From positions 1 to 28,362 of the forward strand of contig JAAXXJ010000004.1 in NCBI GenBank assembly GCA_013334545.1: 28,362 nt of DNA. The letters run 5' to 3'. The stretch is from Nitrospirota bacterium. Its GTDB lineage: Bacteria; Nitrospirota; UBA9217. A program made the position numbers and the translations under genes. The notes under the pieces were generated by a model, which was not told the origin of the DNA, searched no databases, and worked only from the letters and a program-made list of their open reading frames with translations. Within the stretch, counting starts at the first letter, position 1. Every line of letters starts with the position of its first letter. Of the stretch, positions 14,806-23,006 are shown piece after piece.

Positions 14806-16193
14806 GACCCACGGTGATCATCCTCGCGGCGGGCCTGGGGACGCGCATGCGGTCAGCCCTGCCCAAGGCCCTCCATCTGCTTGCGGGCAAGGAGCTCATC
14901 CGGTATGTCCTGGACGCGGTCAAGCCGCTCGGGCCGGGGAAGACCGCCGTCGTATTGGGACATCAGGCCGACCGCGTCCGGGAGGCCATGGACGGCTATG
15001 CCGTTGAGATCGTCCACCAGGCCGAACAGCTCGGTACCGGCCACGCCGTGCGGCAGGCCGTAGATATCATCGCCGCGGCGGAGGGACCGGTCGTCGTGCT
15101 GTGCGCCGACACGCCGCTCCTCACGCCGGGAACGCTGATCTCCCTGATCGAGGCACATTCCCGGGCAAAGGCCGCGGTCACGGTGATGACCGCCATGGCC
15201 GAGGACCCTGCGGGGTACGGGCGGGTGGTGCGCGGGAGGTCCGGCGTCATGCGGATCGTGGAGGAAAAGGATGCCACGGCTGCGCAGAAGAAGATCCGGG
15301 AAGTGAACGCCGGCATCTACTGCTTCGAAAAGAAGTTCCTGCTGTCGGCGCTCGGCGGCATCAGGAACAGGAACGCCCAGGGCGAGTACTATCTTCCCGA
15401 TACGATCGCCCTTGCGCGGAAGAAAAAGCTGAAGGTCGCCGCTGTCCTGTGCACGGACCCCGACGAGGCCATGGGCATCAATTCTCGCTTCGACCTGAGC
15501 CAGGCGGAGATGGTCCTGCAGGCCAGGACCAACCTGCGCTGGATGCTGGAAGGCGTCACCTTGCCGGACCCGGCCACGGTCTTCATCGGCGCCGACGTGG
15601 TCATCGGCAGGGACTCCATCGTGTATCCCAACGTGCGGCTGGAGGGGAATACGACGCTGGGCGAAGGGTGCTCCGTGTATCCCGGGTCCCGCATCGTGGA
15701 CAGCGCCCTCGGCAGCGGCGTTGTGATCAAGGACTGCTGCGTCATCGAGGACAGCAGGATCGAGGACAGGGCCTCCGTGGGTCCCTTCGCCCATCTCCGG
15801 CCCGGCACCGTCCTCGGCGCTGGCTCGCGCGTCGGCAATTTCGTCGAGGTCAAGAAGTCCGTCATCGGCGAGGGAAGTAAGGCGAACCACCTGGCCTATC
15901 TGGGCGACGCCACCATCGGGAGGAACGTGAACATCGGCGCCGGAGTGATCACCTGCAACTATGACGGGTATCAGAAGCACCAGACCGTCATCGAGGACGG
16001 CGTGTTCGTGGGAAGCGACGCCCAGCTCGTTGCGCCGGTCCGGATCGGCAGGGACGCGCTCGTAGCCGCCGGCACCACGGTGACCCGCGACGTGCCGGCG
16101 GAAGCGATGGTCATCAGCCGCGTGCCCCAGGAGGTCCGGGAAGGCGTGGCAGGCCGCCGGAAGAGGATGAAGCAAAAAAAAGGAACAAGGTGA
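14802..16193 (+). CDS. glmU: Bifunctional N-acetylglucosamine-1-phosphate uridyltransferase / glucosamine-1-phosphate acetyltransferase
   Basis: Makes UDP-GlcNAc from GlcN-1-P, acetyl-CoA and UTP in the cytoplasm; the product feeds peptidoglycan and LPS. 463 residues, near the usual 456. The N-terminal pyrophosphorylase domain has L-A-A-G-L-G-T-R-M-R (8-17) and Lys22. The C-terminal left-handed beta-helix (about 250-445) has hexapeptide repeats and the acetyl-transfer region G-N-F-V-E-V-K-K, N-H-L-A-Y-L-G-D-A, I-G-A-G-V-I-T-C-N-Y-D-G. The start has AGAGGGGG upstream and overlaps the previous stop. The next gene, glmS, supplies the same pathway. Confidence 0.97.
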   Translation: MRPTVIILAAGLGTRMRSALPKALHLLAGKELIRYVLDAVKPLGPGKTAVVLGHQADRVREAMDGYAVEIVHQAEQLGTGHAVRQAVDIIAAAEGPVVVLCADTPLLTPGTLISLIEAHSRAKAAVTVMTAMAEDPAGYGRVVRGRSGVMRIVEEKDATAAQKKIREVNAGIYCFEKKFLLSALGGIRNRNAQGEYYLPDTIALARKKKLKVAAVLCTDPDEAMGINSRFDLSQAEMVLQARTNLRWMLEGVTLPDPATVFIGADVVIGRDSIVYPNVRLEGNTTLGEGCSVYPGSRIVDSALGSGVVIKDCCVIEDSRIEDRASVGPFAHLRPGTVLGAGSRVGNFVEVKKSVIGEGSKANHLAYLGDATIGRNVNIGAGVITCNYDGYQKHQTVIEDGVFVGSDAQLVAPVRIGRDALVAAGTTVTRDVPAEAMVISRVPQEVREGVAGRRKRMKQKKGTR

Positions 16194-16270
16194 AAGGAAA
16201 AAAAACCATAAAGGCGTTACCCGTCTTTTTTCATTTTGCGTTGAGCATATTAGATTGGAGTTGAGCGACC

Positions 16271-18100
16271 ATGTGCGGCATCATCGGTTATACCGGCAAT
16301 GAATCTGCAGTCCCCATCCTGATCGAGGGTCTGAAGAAGCTCGAGTACCGCGGCTACGACTCCTCGGGCGTTGCCATACTGCAGAACGGCAGGCTCGAGC
16401 TCCGCAGGGCGGTGGGCAAGCTCCAGAACCTCGAATCGGTCCTCCGGAGCGACACCCTGACCGGGACCATGGGGATCGGCCACGTGCGATGGGCCACCCA
16501 CGGAAGGCCGTCGGAGGAGAACGCGCATCCCCACCGTGCGGGCAGCGTCGTGGTGGTCCATAACGGCATCATCGAGAACTATACGGCGCTCAAAAAGGAC
16601 CTCATGGCCCGGGGACGCGTGTTCCTGTCGGAGACCGACACCGAGGTCATCGCCCACCTGATCGACAGCATCGCCGCGACGGGGACGGGCCTCGAGGAGG
16701 CCGTGCGGGAAGCGGCGCGTCATCTGGTAGGCGCCTATGCCATCGCGGTCATCGACGAGCGGACGCCGGACATCGTTGTCGGCGCGCGCAAGGGGAGCCC
16801 GCTCGTGGTGGGGCTGGGCCAGGGGGAGTTCTTCCTGGCCTCGGACATCCCGGCGATCCTCCACCGCACGCGCGACGTGCTGTTCCTCAACGACGATGAG
16901 ATGGCGGTCCTGTCGGCGGAGGGGGTCCGCATCACCGATCTCAGGGGCAACGAGGTCTCCCGCGAGGTCACGCGCGTGCTCTGGAACCCGGTCATGGCCG
17001 AGAAGGGCGGCTACCGCCACTTCATGCTGAAGGAGATCCACGAACAGCCGCGCGCCATCATGGACACGATCCGCGGGAGGATCTCGCAGGACAGGGGCGT
17101 CGTCCACCTCGAGGAGATCGGCATCGCCCGGGAGCGTTTCACCGCCATCAAGAAGATCTTCATCGTTGCCTGCGGCACGTCCTGGCACGCCGCGCTGGTG
17201 GGGAAGTTCATCATCGAGGAGATGACGGCCGTTCCCACCGAGGTCGACATCGCGTCGGAATTCCGGTACCGCAAGCCGCTGGTGAGCGGCGACACGCTCC
17301 TGATTGCCATCACCCAATCGGGCGAGACTGCCGACACGCTGGCGGCCATGCGCGAGGCAAAGGCGCGCGGCGCCACGGTACTGACCATCTGCAATGTGGT
17401 CGGCTCCACGGCGAGCCGCGATGCCGACGGCGTGGTCTATACCCATGCCGGTCCGGAGATCGGCGTTGCGTCGACCAAGGCCTTCACCGCCCAGCTCACC
17501 GCGCTCTATCTCTTTGGGCTCTTCCTTGGCAGCCTGCGGGGCGTCTTGTCGCCGGACGATATCCGGAAAAAGCTGGCGGATCTCGTGCATGTCCCGGCGC
17601 TGGTGGAGCAGTGCCTCGAGCAGAACGACGCCATCGAACAGGTCGCCCGGCGCTTTTTCCAGGCCGCTGATTTCCTGTACCTGGGGCGGGGGCCGAACTA
17701 TCCGGTCGCCCTGGAAGGCGCACTGAAGCTGAAGGAGATATCCTACATCCACGCCGAAGGCTATCCCGCGGGCGAGATGAAGCACGGTCCGATCGCGCTC
17801 ATCGACGAGAAGATGCCCGTGGTCGTCCTTGCGGGCAGGAACAATGTCTATGAGAAGGTCCTCGCGAACATCCAGGAGGTGAAGGCCCGGAGCGGCATCG
17901 TCATCGCCGTTGCAAATGACGGGGACCCCGAGATCGCGAAACTGGCGGACCACGTCATTACCGTGCCGCGGACCAGCCCGCTCCTGCAGCCCATCGTCAT
18001 GTCCATCCCGCTTCAGCTCCTTGCATACCACATCGCCGTGCTCCGGGGCGCCGACGTGGACCAGCCACGGAACCTGGCGAAGAGCGTGACAGTGGAGTAA
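16271..18100 (+). CDS. glmS: Glutamine-fructose-6-phosphate aminotransferase (isomerizing)
   Basis: Converts fructose-6-phosphate and glutamine to glucosamine-6-phosphate, the first step to UDP-GlcNAc. 609 residues, the family length. Met1 is removed to expose Cys2 (M-C-G-I-I-G-Y), the glutaminase nucleophile. R-W-A-T-H-G-R-P lies near 75. Two SIS domains follow, with A-C-G-T-S-W-H-A and S-G-E-T-A-D-T-L in the first. The C-terminus L-A-K-S-V-T-V-E is canonical. GGAG lies 11 nt upstream of ATG 16271. The 77-nt spacer after glmU is too short for a glmS ribozyme. Confidence 0.97.
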   Translation: MCGIIGYTGNESAVPILIEGLKKLEYRGYDSSGVAILQNGRLELRRAVGKLQNLESVLRSDTLTGTMGIGHVRWATHGRPSEENAHPHRAGSVVVVHNGIIENYTALKKDLMARGRVFLSETDTEVIAHLIDSIAATGTGLEEAVREAARHLVGAYAIAVIDERTPDIVVGARKGSPLVVGLGQGEFFLASDIPAILHRTRDVLFLNDDEMAVLSAEGVRITDLRGNEVSREVTRVLWNPVMAEKGGYRHFMLKEIHEQPRAIMDTIRGRISQDRGVVHLEEIGIARERFTAIKKIFIVACGTSWHAALVGKFIIEEMTAVPTEVDIASEFRYRKPLVSGDTLLIAITQSGETADTLAAMREAKARGATVLTICNVVGSTASRDADGVVYTHAGPEIGVASTKAFTAQLTALYLFGLFLGSLRGVLSPDDIRKKLADLVHVPALVEQCLEQNDAIEQVARRFFQAADFLYLGRGPNYPVALEGALKLKEISYIHAEGYPAGEMKHGPIALIDEKMPVVVLAGRNNVYEKVLANIQEVKARSGIVIAVANDGDPEIAKLADHVITVPRTSPLLQPIVMSIPLQLLAYHIAVLRGADVDQPRNLAKSVTVE

Positions 18101-18101
18101 C

Positions 18102-18168
18102 GATTGCGGATTGCGAATTTCGTAGTGAAAAGATTTTTAAATCCGCAATCTACAACCCGCAATCCGAA
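18102..18168. repeat. Intergenic inverted repeat of the GATTGCGGAT type
   Basis: GATTGCGGATT (18102-18112) pairs perfectly with AATCCGCAATC (18140-18150). A further CCGCAATCCG runs to within 3 nt of the pcrA ATG. Related sequence fills the gatC-panD spacer, so this is one copy of a dispersed family. It leaves no room for a normal ribosome site before pcrA. Confidence 0.65.
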
Positions 18169-20430
18169 ATGAACCGCATGGACTATCTCAACGACCTCAA
18201 CCCTCCCCAGCGCGAAGCCGTCCTGCACGGCGACGGGCCGCTCCTGATCCTTGCCGGCGCGGGCAGCGGCAAGACGCGCGTGATCACCTGCCGGATCGCG
18301 CACCTGATCCGGGAGCGGGGCGTTCATCCGGGCAACATCCTTGCGGTGACGTTCACGAACAAGGCGGCCACGGAGATGCGGGAGAGGCTGGAACGCCTGC
18401 TCGCCATGCCGCTCCGGGGTCTCTGGATCAGCACGTTCCACGCGGCATGTGTCCGGATCCTCCGCCAGTATATCAACGCGCTGGGCTACAAGAAATCTTT
18501 CGTGATCTACGACGAAACGGACCGTTCGTCGCTGATCAAGACCTGCATGCAGGACCTGCGGATCGACGACAAGCATTATCAGCCCCGGGCCGTCATCGCG
18601 CGCATCAGCGCCCTCAAGAACAACCTGACGGACCCCGAGCAGTTCGCCAAGAGGAGCGCGGGATTCGGCTTCGACGACGCCGTGTACCGGATCTACAGCC
18701 TTTACAACGAGCGCCTGAAAGAATCGGGCGGCGTGGATTTCGACGACCTGCTGATGCTCACGGTCCGGCTCATGGAGCGGCACCCGGACGTGCTCGCGTA
18801 CTACCAGCAGCTGTTCCACCACGTCCTGATCGACGAGTACCAGGACACCAACCACGCGCAGTACCGGCTCGTGCGGCTTCTGACCGCGAAGAGCAGGAGC
18901 CTGTGCGTGGTGGGCGACGACGACCAGAGCATCTACAAGTTCCGGGGCGCTGACATCACGAACATCCTGAACTTCGAGAAGGACTATCCGGACACGACGA
19001 TCATCAAGCTGGAGCAGAACTACCGCTCCACGGAGAACATCCTCGGCGCGGCCAGCGCGGTCGTGAAGCGGAACCTGGGCAGGAAGGACAAGACGCTCTG
19101 GACGAGCCGCCGCGGCGGGGAACAGATCCTCTGCTACACCGCCGTGGACGAAAAGGACGAGGCTCGCTTCATCTGCCGGAACATCGAGCGGTTCATCGAC
19201 GACGGTGGGGCGCTTGCGGAGATCGCGGTCCTCTACCGAACCAACGCACAGTCCCGCGCCCTCGAGGACGCGCTCCGGAACCGCGGCATCGCGTACCGGA
19301 TCTTCGGCGGGCTCCGGTTCTACGACCGCAAGGAGATCAAGGACATCATCGCCTACCTCCGGGTCCTGCACAATCCGGCGGACGCGGTCAGCCTGCGCCG
19401 CATCATCAATGTCCCTGCCCGCGGCATCGGCGACACGACCGTGGACAGGCTCGAACGGACGGCCCAGCAAAAGGGCGTCTCGCTCTACGAGGCGGCGATG
19501 GACCCGGCCGGTGCCGATGTCTCGACGGCCGCGGCGCGGAAGCTCGGAGAGTTCACCGGCATGATGGAGCGGCTCCGTGCCGGGCTTGACGGCCTGATCC
19601 TGACCGACCTCGTCCGGAAGGTCATCGAGGACTCAGGCTACGTGCGGTCCCTGGAAGAGGAGCGGACCATCGAGGCGAGGATCCGGATCGAGAACCTGAC
19701 CGAGCTGCTCACGGCGACCGAGGATTTCCAGGAGCAGAACCGCGTGGCCACGCTTCCCGCGTTCCTGGACCAGGTGGCGCTGATCACCGACATGGAACAG
19801 CAGTCGGCAGGGGAAGGGAAGGGGAGAACGACGGCGAACAGCGTAACGCTCATGACCCTGCACAATGCCAAGGGGCTGGAATTCCCGGTGGTGTTCATGG
19901 CAGGGATGGAAGAAGGCCTGTTCCCCCATGCGCGCTCGGCCGAAAGCGAGGAGGAGTTGGAAGAGGAGCGGAGGCTCTGCTACGTGGGCATGACGCGGGC
20001 GAAGGAGCGGCTCATCCTGACCCACGCGTCGGAGCGCAGGATCTACGGTTACCCTCAGGCGAACCTCATCTCACGGTTCGTCGAAGAGATCCCCGCAGAG
20101 CTGATCGAGCGGGAAGGGATGTCGGTCCTCATGTCAAACACGGGCAAGCGGTATGTCCACTGGGAGGACGCCATCGCCCCTGACCATCTGCCGTCGGTTT
20201 CTGCGAACGCAGAGCGCAAGGCGGCGGGCAGACCGCTAACCGCAGCAGGAGCAACGGCCGGCGACAAGACCCCGTACTACAACGGAGCTGTCGTGAAGCA
20301 CGCGAAGTTCGGCATCGGGACGGTCCAGCGCTCGGTAGGCGCCGGGGATGACCTGAAGATCAGCGTCAGCTTCCCCGGCCACGGGGTGAAGACCCTGGCG
20401 GTGAAGTACGCTAACCTTGAAGTGATATGA
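18169..20430 (+). CDS. pcrA: UvrD/PcrA-type 3'-5' DNA helicase
   Basis: Superfamily 1A helicase for excision repair, replication restart and recombinase removal. 753 residues, typical PcrA size. N-P-P-Q-R-E-A-V is the Q motif. Walker A G-A-G-S-G-K-T is at 30-36. Motif II I-D-E-Y-Q-D-T-N is near 222, motif III G-D-D-D-Q-S-I-Y-K-F-R-G follows, and motif VI Y-V-G-M-T-R-A-K-E-R-L is near 605. The C-terminal 50 residues (K-H-A-K-F-G-I-G-T-V) form the Tudor-like RNA polymerase-binding domain of PcrA/UvrD. ATG 18169 or 18178 could be the start; neither has a Shine-Dalgarno because the repeat abuts it. Confidence 0.95.
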   Translation: MNRMDYLNDLNPPQREAVLHGDGPLLILAGAGSGKTRVITCRIAHLIRERGVHPGNILAVTFTNKAATEMRERLERLLAMPLRGLWISTFHAACVRILRQYINALGYKKSFVIYDETDRSSLIKTCMQDLRIDDKHYQPRAVIARISALKNNLTDPEQFAKRSAGFGFDDAVYRIYSLYNERLKESGGVDFDDLLMLTVRLMERHPDVLAYYQQLFHHVLIDEYQDTNHAQYRLVRLLTAKSRSLCVVGDDDQSIYKFRGADITNILNFEKDYPDTTIIKLEQNYRSTENILGAASAVVKRNLGRKDKTLWTSRRGGEQILCYTAVDEKDEARFICRNIERFIDDGGALAEIAVLYRTNAQSRALEDALRNRGIAYRIFGGLRFYDRKEIKDIIAYLRVLHNPADAVSLRRIINVPARGIGDTTVDRLERTAQQKGVSLYEAAMDPAGADVSTAAARKLGEFTGMMERLRAGLDGLILTDLVRKVIEDSGYVRSLEEERTIEARIRIENLTELLTATEDFQEQNRVATLPAFLDQVALITDMEQQSAGEGKGRTTANSVTLMTLHNAKGLEFPVVFMAGMEEGLFPHARSAESEEELEEERRLCYVGMTRAKERLILTHASERRIYGYPQANLISRFVEEIPAELIEREGMSVLMSNTGKRYVHWEDAIAPDHLPSVSANAERKAAGRPLTAAGATAGDKTPYYNGAVVKHAKFGIGTVQRSVGAGDDLKISVSFPGHGVKTLAVKYANLEVI

Positions 20431-20446
20431 ATCAGGTTTAGACACA

Positions 20447-20604
20447 GATAAAGGCGGAGAAAGGCTTTGAAAAGGCATGATGTAATCCGCCTTTATCGCG
20501 GACTTTCTCAGTGTCAATCAGTATCAACAAATTAGGCCGTTGATCTTGACGTAAAATTAATCCGCCTTTATCATAGCTTCTCTCAGTGGAAATCAGTGTC
20601 AAAG
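20447..20604. repeat. Direct and inverted intergenic repeats upstream of gatC
   Basis: TAATCCGCCTTTATC occurs twice at a 75-nt offset (20483 and 20558). Each is followed by related CTTTCTCAGTG / CTTCTCTCAGTG and AATCAGT segments. The reverse complement GATAAAGGCGGA is at 20447-20458. The element occupies nearly the whole spacer between pcrA and gatC and resembles a dispersed non-coding repeat. Confidence 0.65.
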
Positions 20605-20620
20605 ATTTGAGGGACCCATT

Positions 20621-20908
20621 ATGAAGATCTCGAAACAGGAAGTCGAGCATGTGGCGAAGCTGGCGAGGCTGGAGCTTTCGGAGCAGGAGAAGGAAAAGCT
20701 TACGGACCAGCTTTCGAACATCCTTACCTATGTGGAGACGCTGAACTCGCTGGACACGAAGGGCGTTGAACCGACCTCCCATGTCCTCGACCTCAAGAAC
20801 GTGATGCGCGACGACGTGGCCGTGCCGGGCCTTACCCAGGAACAGGCCCTGGCGAACGCGCCGGACAAGGCAGCGGGGCATTATAAAGTGCCGAAGATCA
20901 TCGAATAG
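20621..20908 (+). CDS. gatC: Asp-tRNA(Asn)/Glu-tRNA(Gln) amidotransferase subunit C
   Basis: Small subunit that stabilises the GatA-GatB complex in indirect Asn/Gln-tRNA synthesis. 95 residues with the family features V-E-H-V-A-K-L-A-R-L-E-L-S near the N-terminus, V-E-P-T-S-H-V near 50 and the terminal Y-K-V-P-K-I-I-E. ATG 20621 has GAGGGA about 6 nt upstream. It is separated from gatA by a repeat and panD, an unusual break in a normally contiguous gatCAB set. Confidence 0.95.
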   Translation: MKISKQEVEHVAKLARLELSEQEKEKLTDQLSNILTYVETLNSLDTKGVEPTSHVLDLKNVMRDDVAVPGLTQEQALANAPDKAAGHYKVPKIIE

Positions 20909-21004
20909 ATTGCGGATCTCGGATCGCCGGTCGCGGATCGTGAAGCGACCGCGGCGAACTCTTTGTGCTCGTTCCGCGATCCGAAATTCGCAATCCACAA
21001 TCTA
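20906..21004. repeat. Intergenic inverted repeat between gatC and panD
   Basis: TAGATTG (20906-20912) pairs with CAATCTA (20998-21004), and CGGATCGC (20920-20927) with GCGATCCG (20976-20983), framing a GC-rich centre. The outer arms share GATTGCGGAT and CGAAATTCGCAATCC with the glmS-pcrA spacer. The left arm begins in the gatC stop codon and the right arm ends 3 nt before the panD ribosome site. Confidence 0.65.
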
Positions 21005-21014
21005 AGGGAGACCC

Positions 21015-21365
21015 ATGTTACGACTGATGCTGCGATCGAAGATCCACCGGGCCACGGTGACGGACGCGAACCTGGAATACGAGGGGAGCCTGACCGTGGA
21101 CCCCCTGCTGCTTGAGGCGGCAGGCATCCTGCACTACGAGCAGGTGAGCGTCTCGAACCTGAACAACGGCGAGCGCTTTGAGACCTACGTGATCCCCGGC
21201 AAGCGCGGCTCCGGCGACATGGTCCTGAACGGGCCCACGGCGCGCAAGGGCGCGAAGGGGGACAAGGTCATCGTCTTCTGCTATGAGTACTATAGCGAAC
21301 AGGAGCTCAAGACCTTCAAGCCCCGGATCATCATGGTCGACGACCAGAACAGGATAAAGGAGTAG
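21015..21365 (+). CDS. panD: Aspartate 1-decarboxylase
   Basis: Pyruvoyl enzyme making beta-alanine for pantothenate and coenzyme A. 116 residues, slightly short of the E. coli enzyme (126). The self-cleavage site Gly24-Ser25 (Y-E-G-S-L-T-V-D) is intact; Ser25 becomes the pyruvoyl group. K9, H11 and the N-G-x-T-A-R near 72-77 (N-G-P-T-A-R) are also present. ATG 21015 has AAGGGAG upstream. The stop is 2 nt before gatA, whose ribosome site lies inside panD, so the two are translationally linked. Confidence 0.96.
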   Translation: MLRLMLRSKIHRATVTDANLEYEGSLTVDPLLLEAAGILHYEQVSVSNLNNGERFETYVIPGKRGSGDMVLNGPTARKGAKGDKVIVFCYEYYSEQELKTFKPRIIMVDDQNRIKE

Positions 21366-21367
21366 CA

Positions 21368-22828
21368 ATGGACCTCTTTTCCCTCACGGTCAACGAACTG
21401 AGCGGCCTGCTTGCGAAGGGCGAGACCACTTCACGGGCCGTGACCGAGTCCGTCCTGGAGCGGATCAAGGCCGTGGACAGCAAGGTCCGGGCGTATATCA
21501 CGGTCACCGGCAACGCTGCGCTTGCGCAGGCAGACAGGGCGGACAGGGACCGCAAGGCCGGCACAGCATCGCCCGTGCTCGGCATCCCCGTTGCCATCAA
21601 GGACAATATGTGCACCGCAGGCGTACGGACGACCTGCGCATCGAAGATCCTCGGCAATTTCGTTCCTCCCTACGATGCCACGGTCGTCGGCAGGCTCGTC
21701 CAGGCGGGGACGGTGATGCCCGGCAAGGTCAACATGGATGAGTTCGCCATGGGTTCGTCCACGGAGAATTCGGGCTTCTTCGCCACGAAGAACCCCTGGG
21801 ACCTTGAACGCATCCCCGGCGGGTCCAGCGGCGGGTCCGCGGCAGCGGTGGCAGCGGGCGAGTGCATCGCCGCGCTGGGGTCCGACACGGGCGGCTCCAT
21901 ACGGCAGCCGGCTGCCTGCTGCGGCATCGTTGGCCTCAAACCCACCTACGGCAGGGTCTCGCGTTTCGGCCTCGTCGCCTTTGCCTCGTCCCTGGACCAG
22001 ATCGGCCCGCTCACCAAGGATGTGACCGATTCCGCCATCATGATGAACGCCATCGCGGGCCATGACCCGAAGGACTCGACGTCCGCCGATGTGCCGGTCC
22101 CGGATTTCCGGTCGTCGCTGGTCAAGGATGTGAAAGGCATGAAGGTCGGCATCCCGAAGGAGTACTTCATCGAGGGCATGGACCCCGAGGTTGACAAGGC
22201 TGTCCGGGACGCGGTCAGGACGCTCGAGGGCCTCGGCGCCAAGGTCGTGGACGTCACCCTGCCGCACACCGGCTACGCCGTGGCCACGTATTACATCCTC
22301 GCCACCTCCGAGGCGAGCTCGAACCTCGCCCGCTACGACGGGGTCAAGTACGGCTTCCGCGCCGAGGGTGCAAAGGACCTCCTGGACCAGTACATGAAGT
22401 CCCGCAGCCAGGGCTTCGGACCCGAGGTAAAGCGCAGGATCATGCTCGGCACCTACGCGCTCTCGGCGGGCTACTACGAGGCCTACTACAAGAAGGGACA
22501 GCAGGTTCGCACGCTGATCAAACGGGACTTCGACGAGGCCTTCAAGACCGTTGATGTGATCGCCACGCCCACGGCGCCGACTGCCGCGTTCAGGATCGGG
22601 GAGAAATCTTCGGACCCGCTCCAGATGTACCTGTCGGACATCTTCACCATCAGCGTGAACCTGGCCGGCATTCCCGGCATCTCCATCCCCTGCGGGTTCA
22701 CGAAGGGCAACCTCCCCATCGGACTCCAGCTGCTCGGCAGGCACTTCGACGAGGCCTCGGTCCTGCGCGCGGCCTTCGCGTACGAGCAGGCGACGGATTG
22801 GCATAAGAAAAGGCCGAAGATATCATGA
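21368..22828 (+). CDS. gatA: Asp-tRNA(Asn)/Glu-tRNA(Gln) amidotransferase subunit A
   Basis: Glutaminase subunit that releases ammonia to amidate Asp-tRNA(Asn) and/or Glu-tRNA(Gln). 486 residues, the normal length. The amidase signature is intact with the Ser-cisSer-Lys triad: Lys78 (I-P-V-A-I-K-D-N), cis-Ser153 (G-G-S-S-G-G-S) and Ser177 (D-T-G-G-S-I-R-Q). AGGAG at 21358-21362 precedes ATG 21368. A repeat-bearing spacer of 178 nt separates it from gatB. Confidence 0.97.
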   Translation: MDLFSLTVNELSGLLAKGETTSRAVTESVLERIKAVDSKVRAYITVTGNAALAQADRADRDRKAGTASPVLGIPVAIKDNMCTAGVRTTCASKILGNFVPPYDATVVGRLVQAGTVMPGKVNMDEFAMGSSTENSGFFATKNPWDLERIPGGSSGGSAAAVAAGECIAALGSDTGGSIRQPAACCGIVGLKPTYGRVSRFGLVAFASSLDQIGPLTKDVTDSAIMMNAIAGHDPKDSTSADVPVPDFRSSLVKDVKGMKVGIPKEYFIEGMDPEVDKAVRDAVRTLEGLGAKVVDVTLPHTGYAVATYYILATSEASSNLARYDGVKYGFRAEGAKDLLDQYMKSRSQGFGPEVKRRIMLGTYALSAGYYEAYYKKGQQVRTLIKRDFDEAFKTVDVIATPTAPTAAFRIGEKSSDPLQMYLSDIFTISVNLAGIPGISIPCGFTKGNLPIGLQLLGRHFDEASVLRAAFAYEQATDWHKKRPKIS

Positions 22829-22832
22829 TTTG

Positions 22833-22981
22833 CCACAGAGCCGCAGAGGGCACGGAGAAGACCGAAGAGCATATGTTGACAGGATCAACGGGATACCATC
22901 GCAACATGAGCTTTGTTGGTGCAGCGAACGGATAGGACCTTTACTCGGTAAGATTTACCGTATGTCTCCGTGCCTCCGTGG
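22833..22981. repeat. Intergenic inverted repeat of the CACAGAG/CACGGAG type
   Basis: GGCACGGAGA (22849-22858) pairs perfectly with TCTCCGTGCC (22965-22974), and the outer CCAC (22833-22836) can pair with GTGG near 22978-22981. Inside, CGGTAA-GAT-TTACCG (22946-22960) makes a small perfect hairpin. The block fills the gatA-gatB spacer up to the gatB ribosome site. Confidence 0.6.
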
Positions 22982-23006
22982 CGGATGTTCCTGAAAGGAT
23001 GATACG

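Noticed and set aside
16194..16270. glmS ribozyme upstream of glmS
   Set aside because: The 77-nt spacer is too short and lacks the ribozyme core. It shows only an A-rich run and a ribosome site.
16250..18031. 593-codon minus-strand ORF opposite glmS, with similar long antisense frames opposite gatA, glmU and murA
   Set aside because: Codon-bias shadows. The opposite-strand proteins are complete and well conserved.
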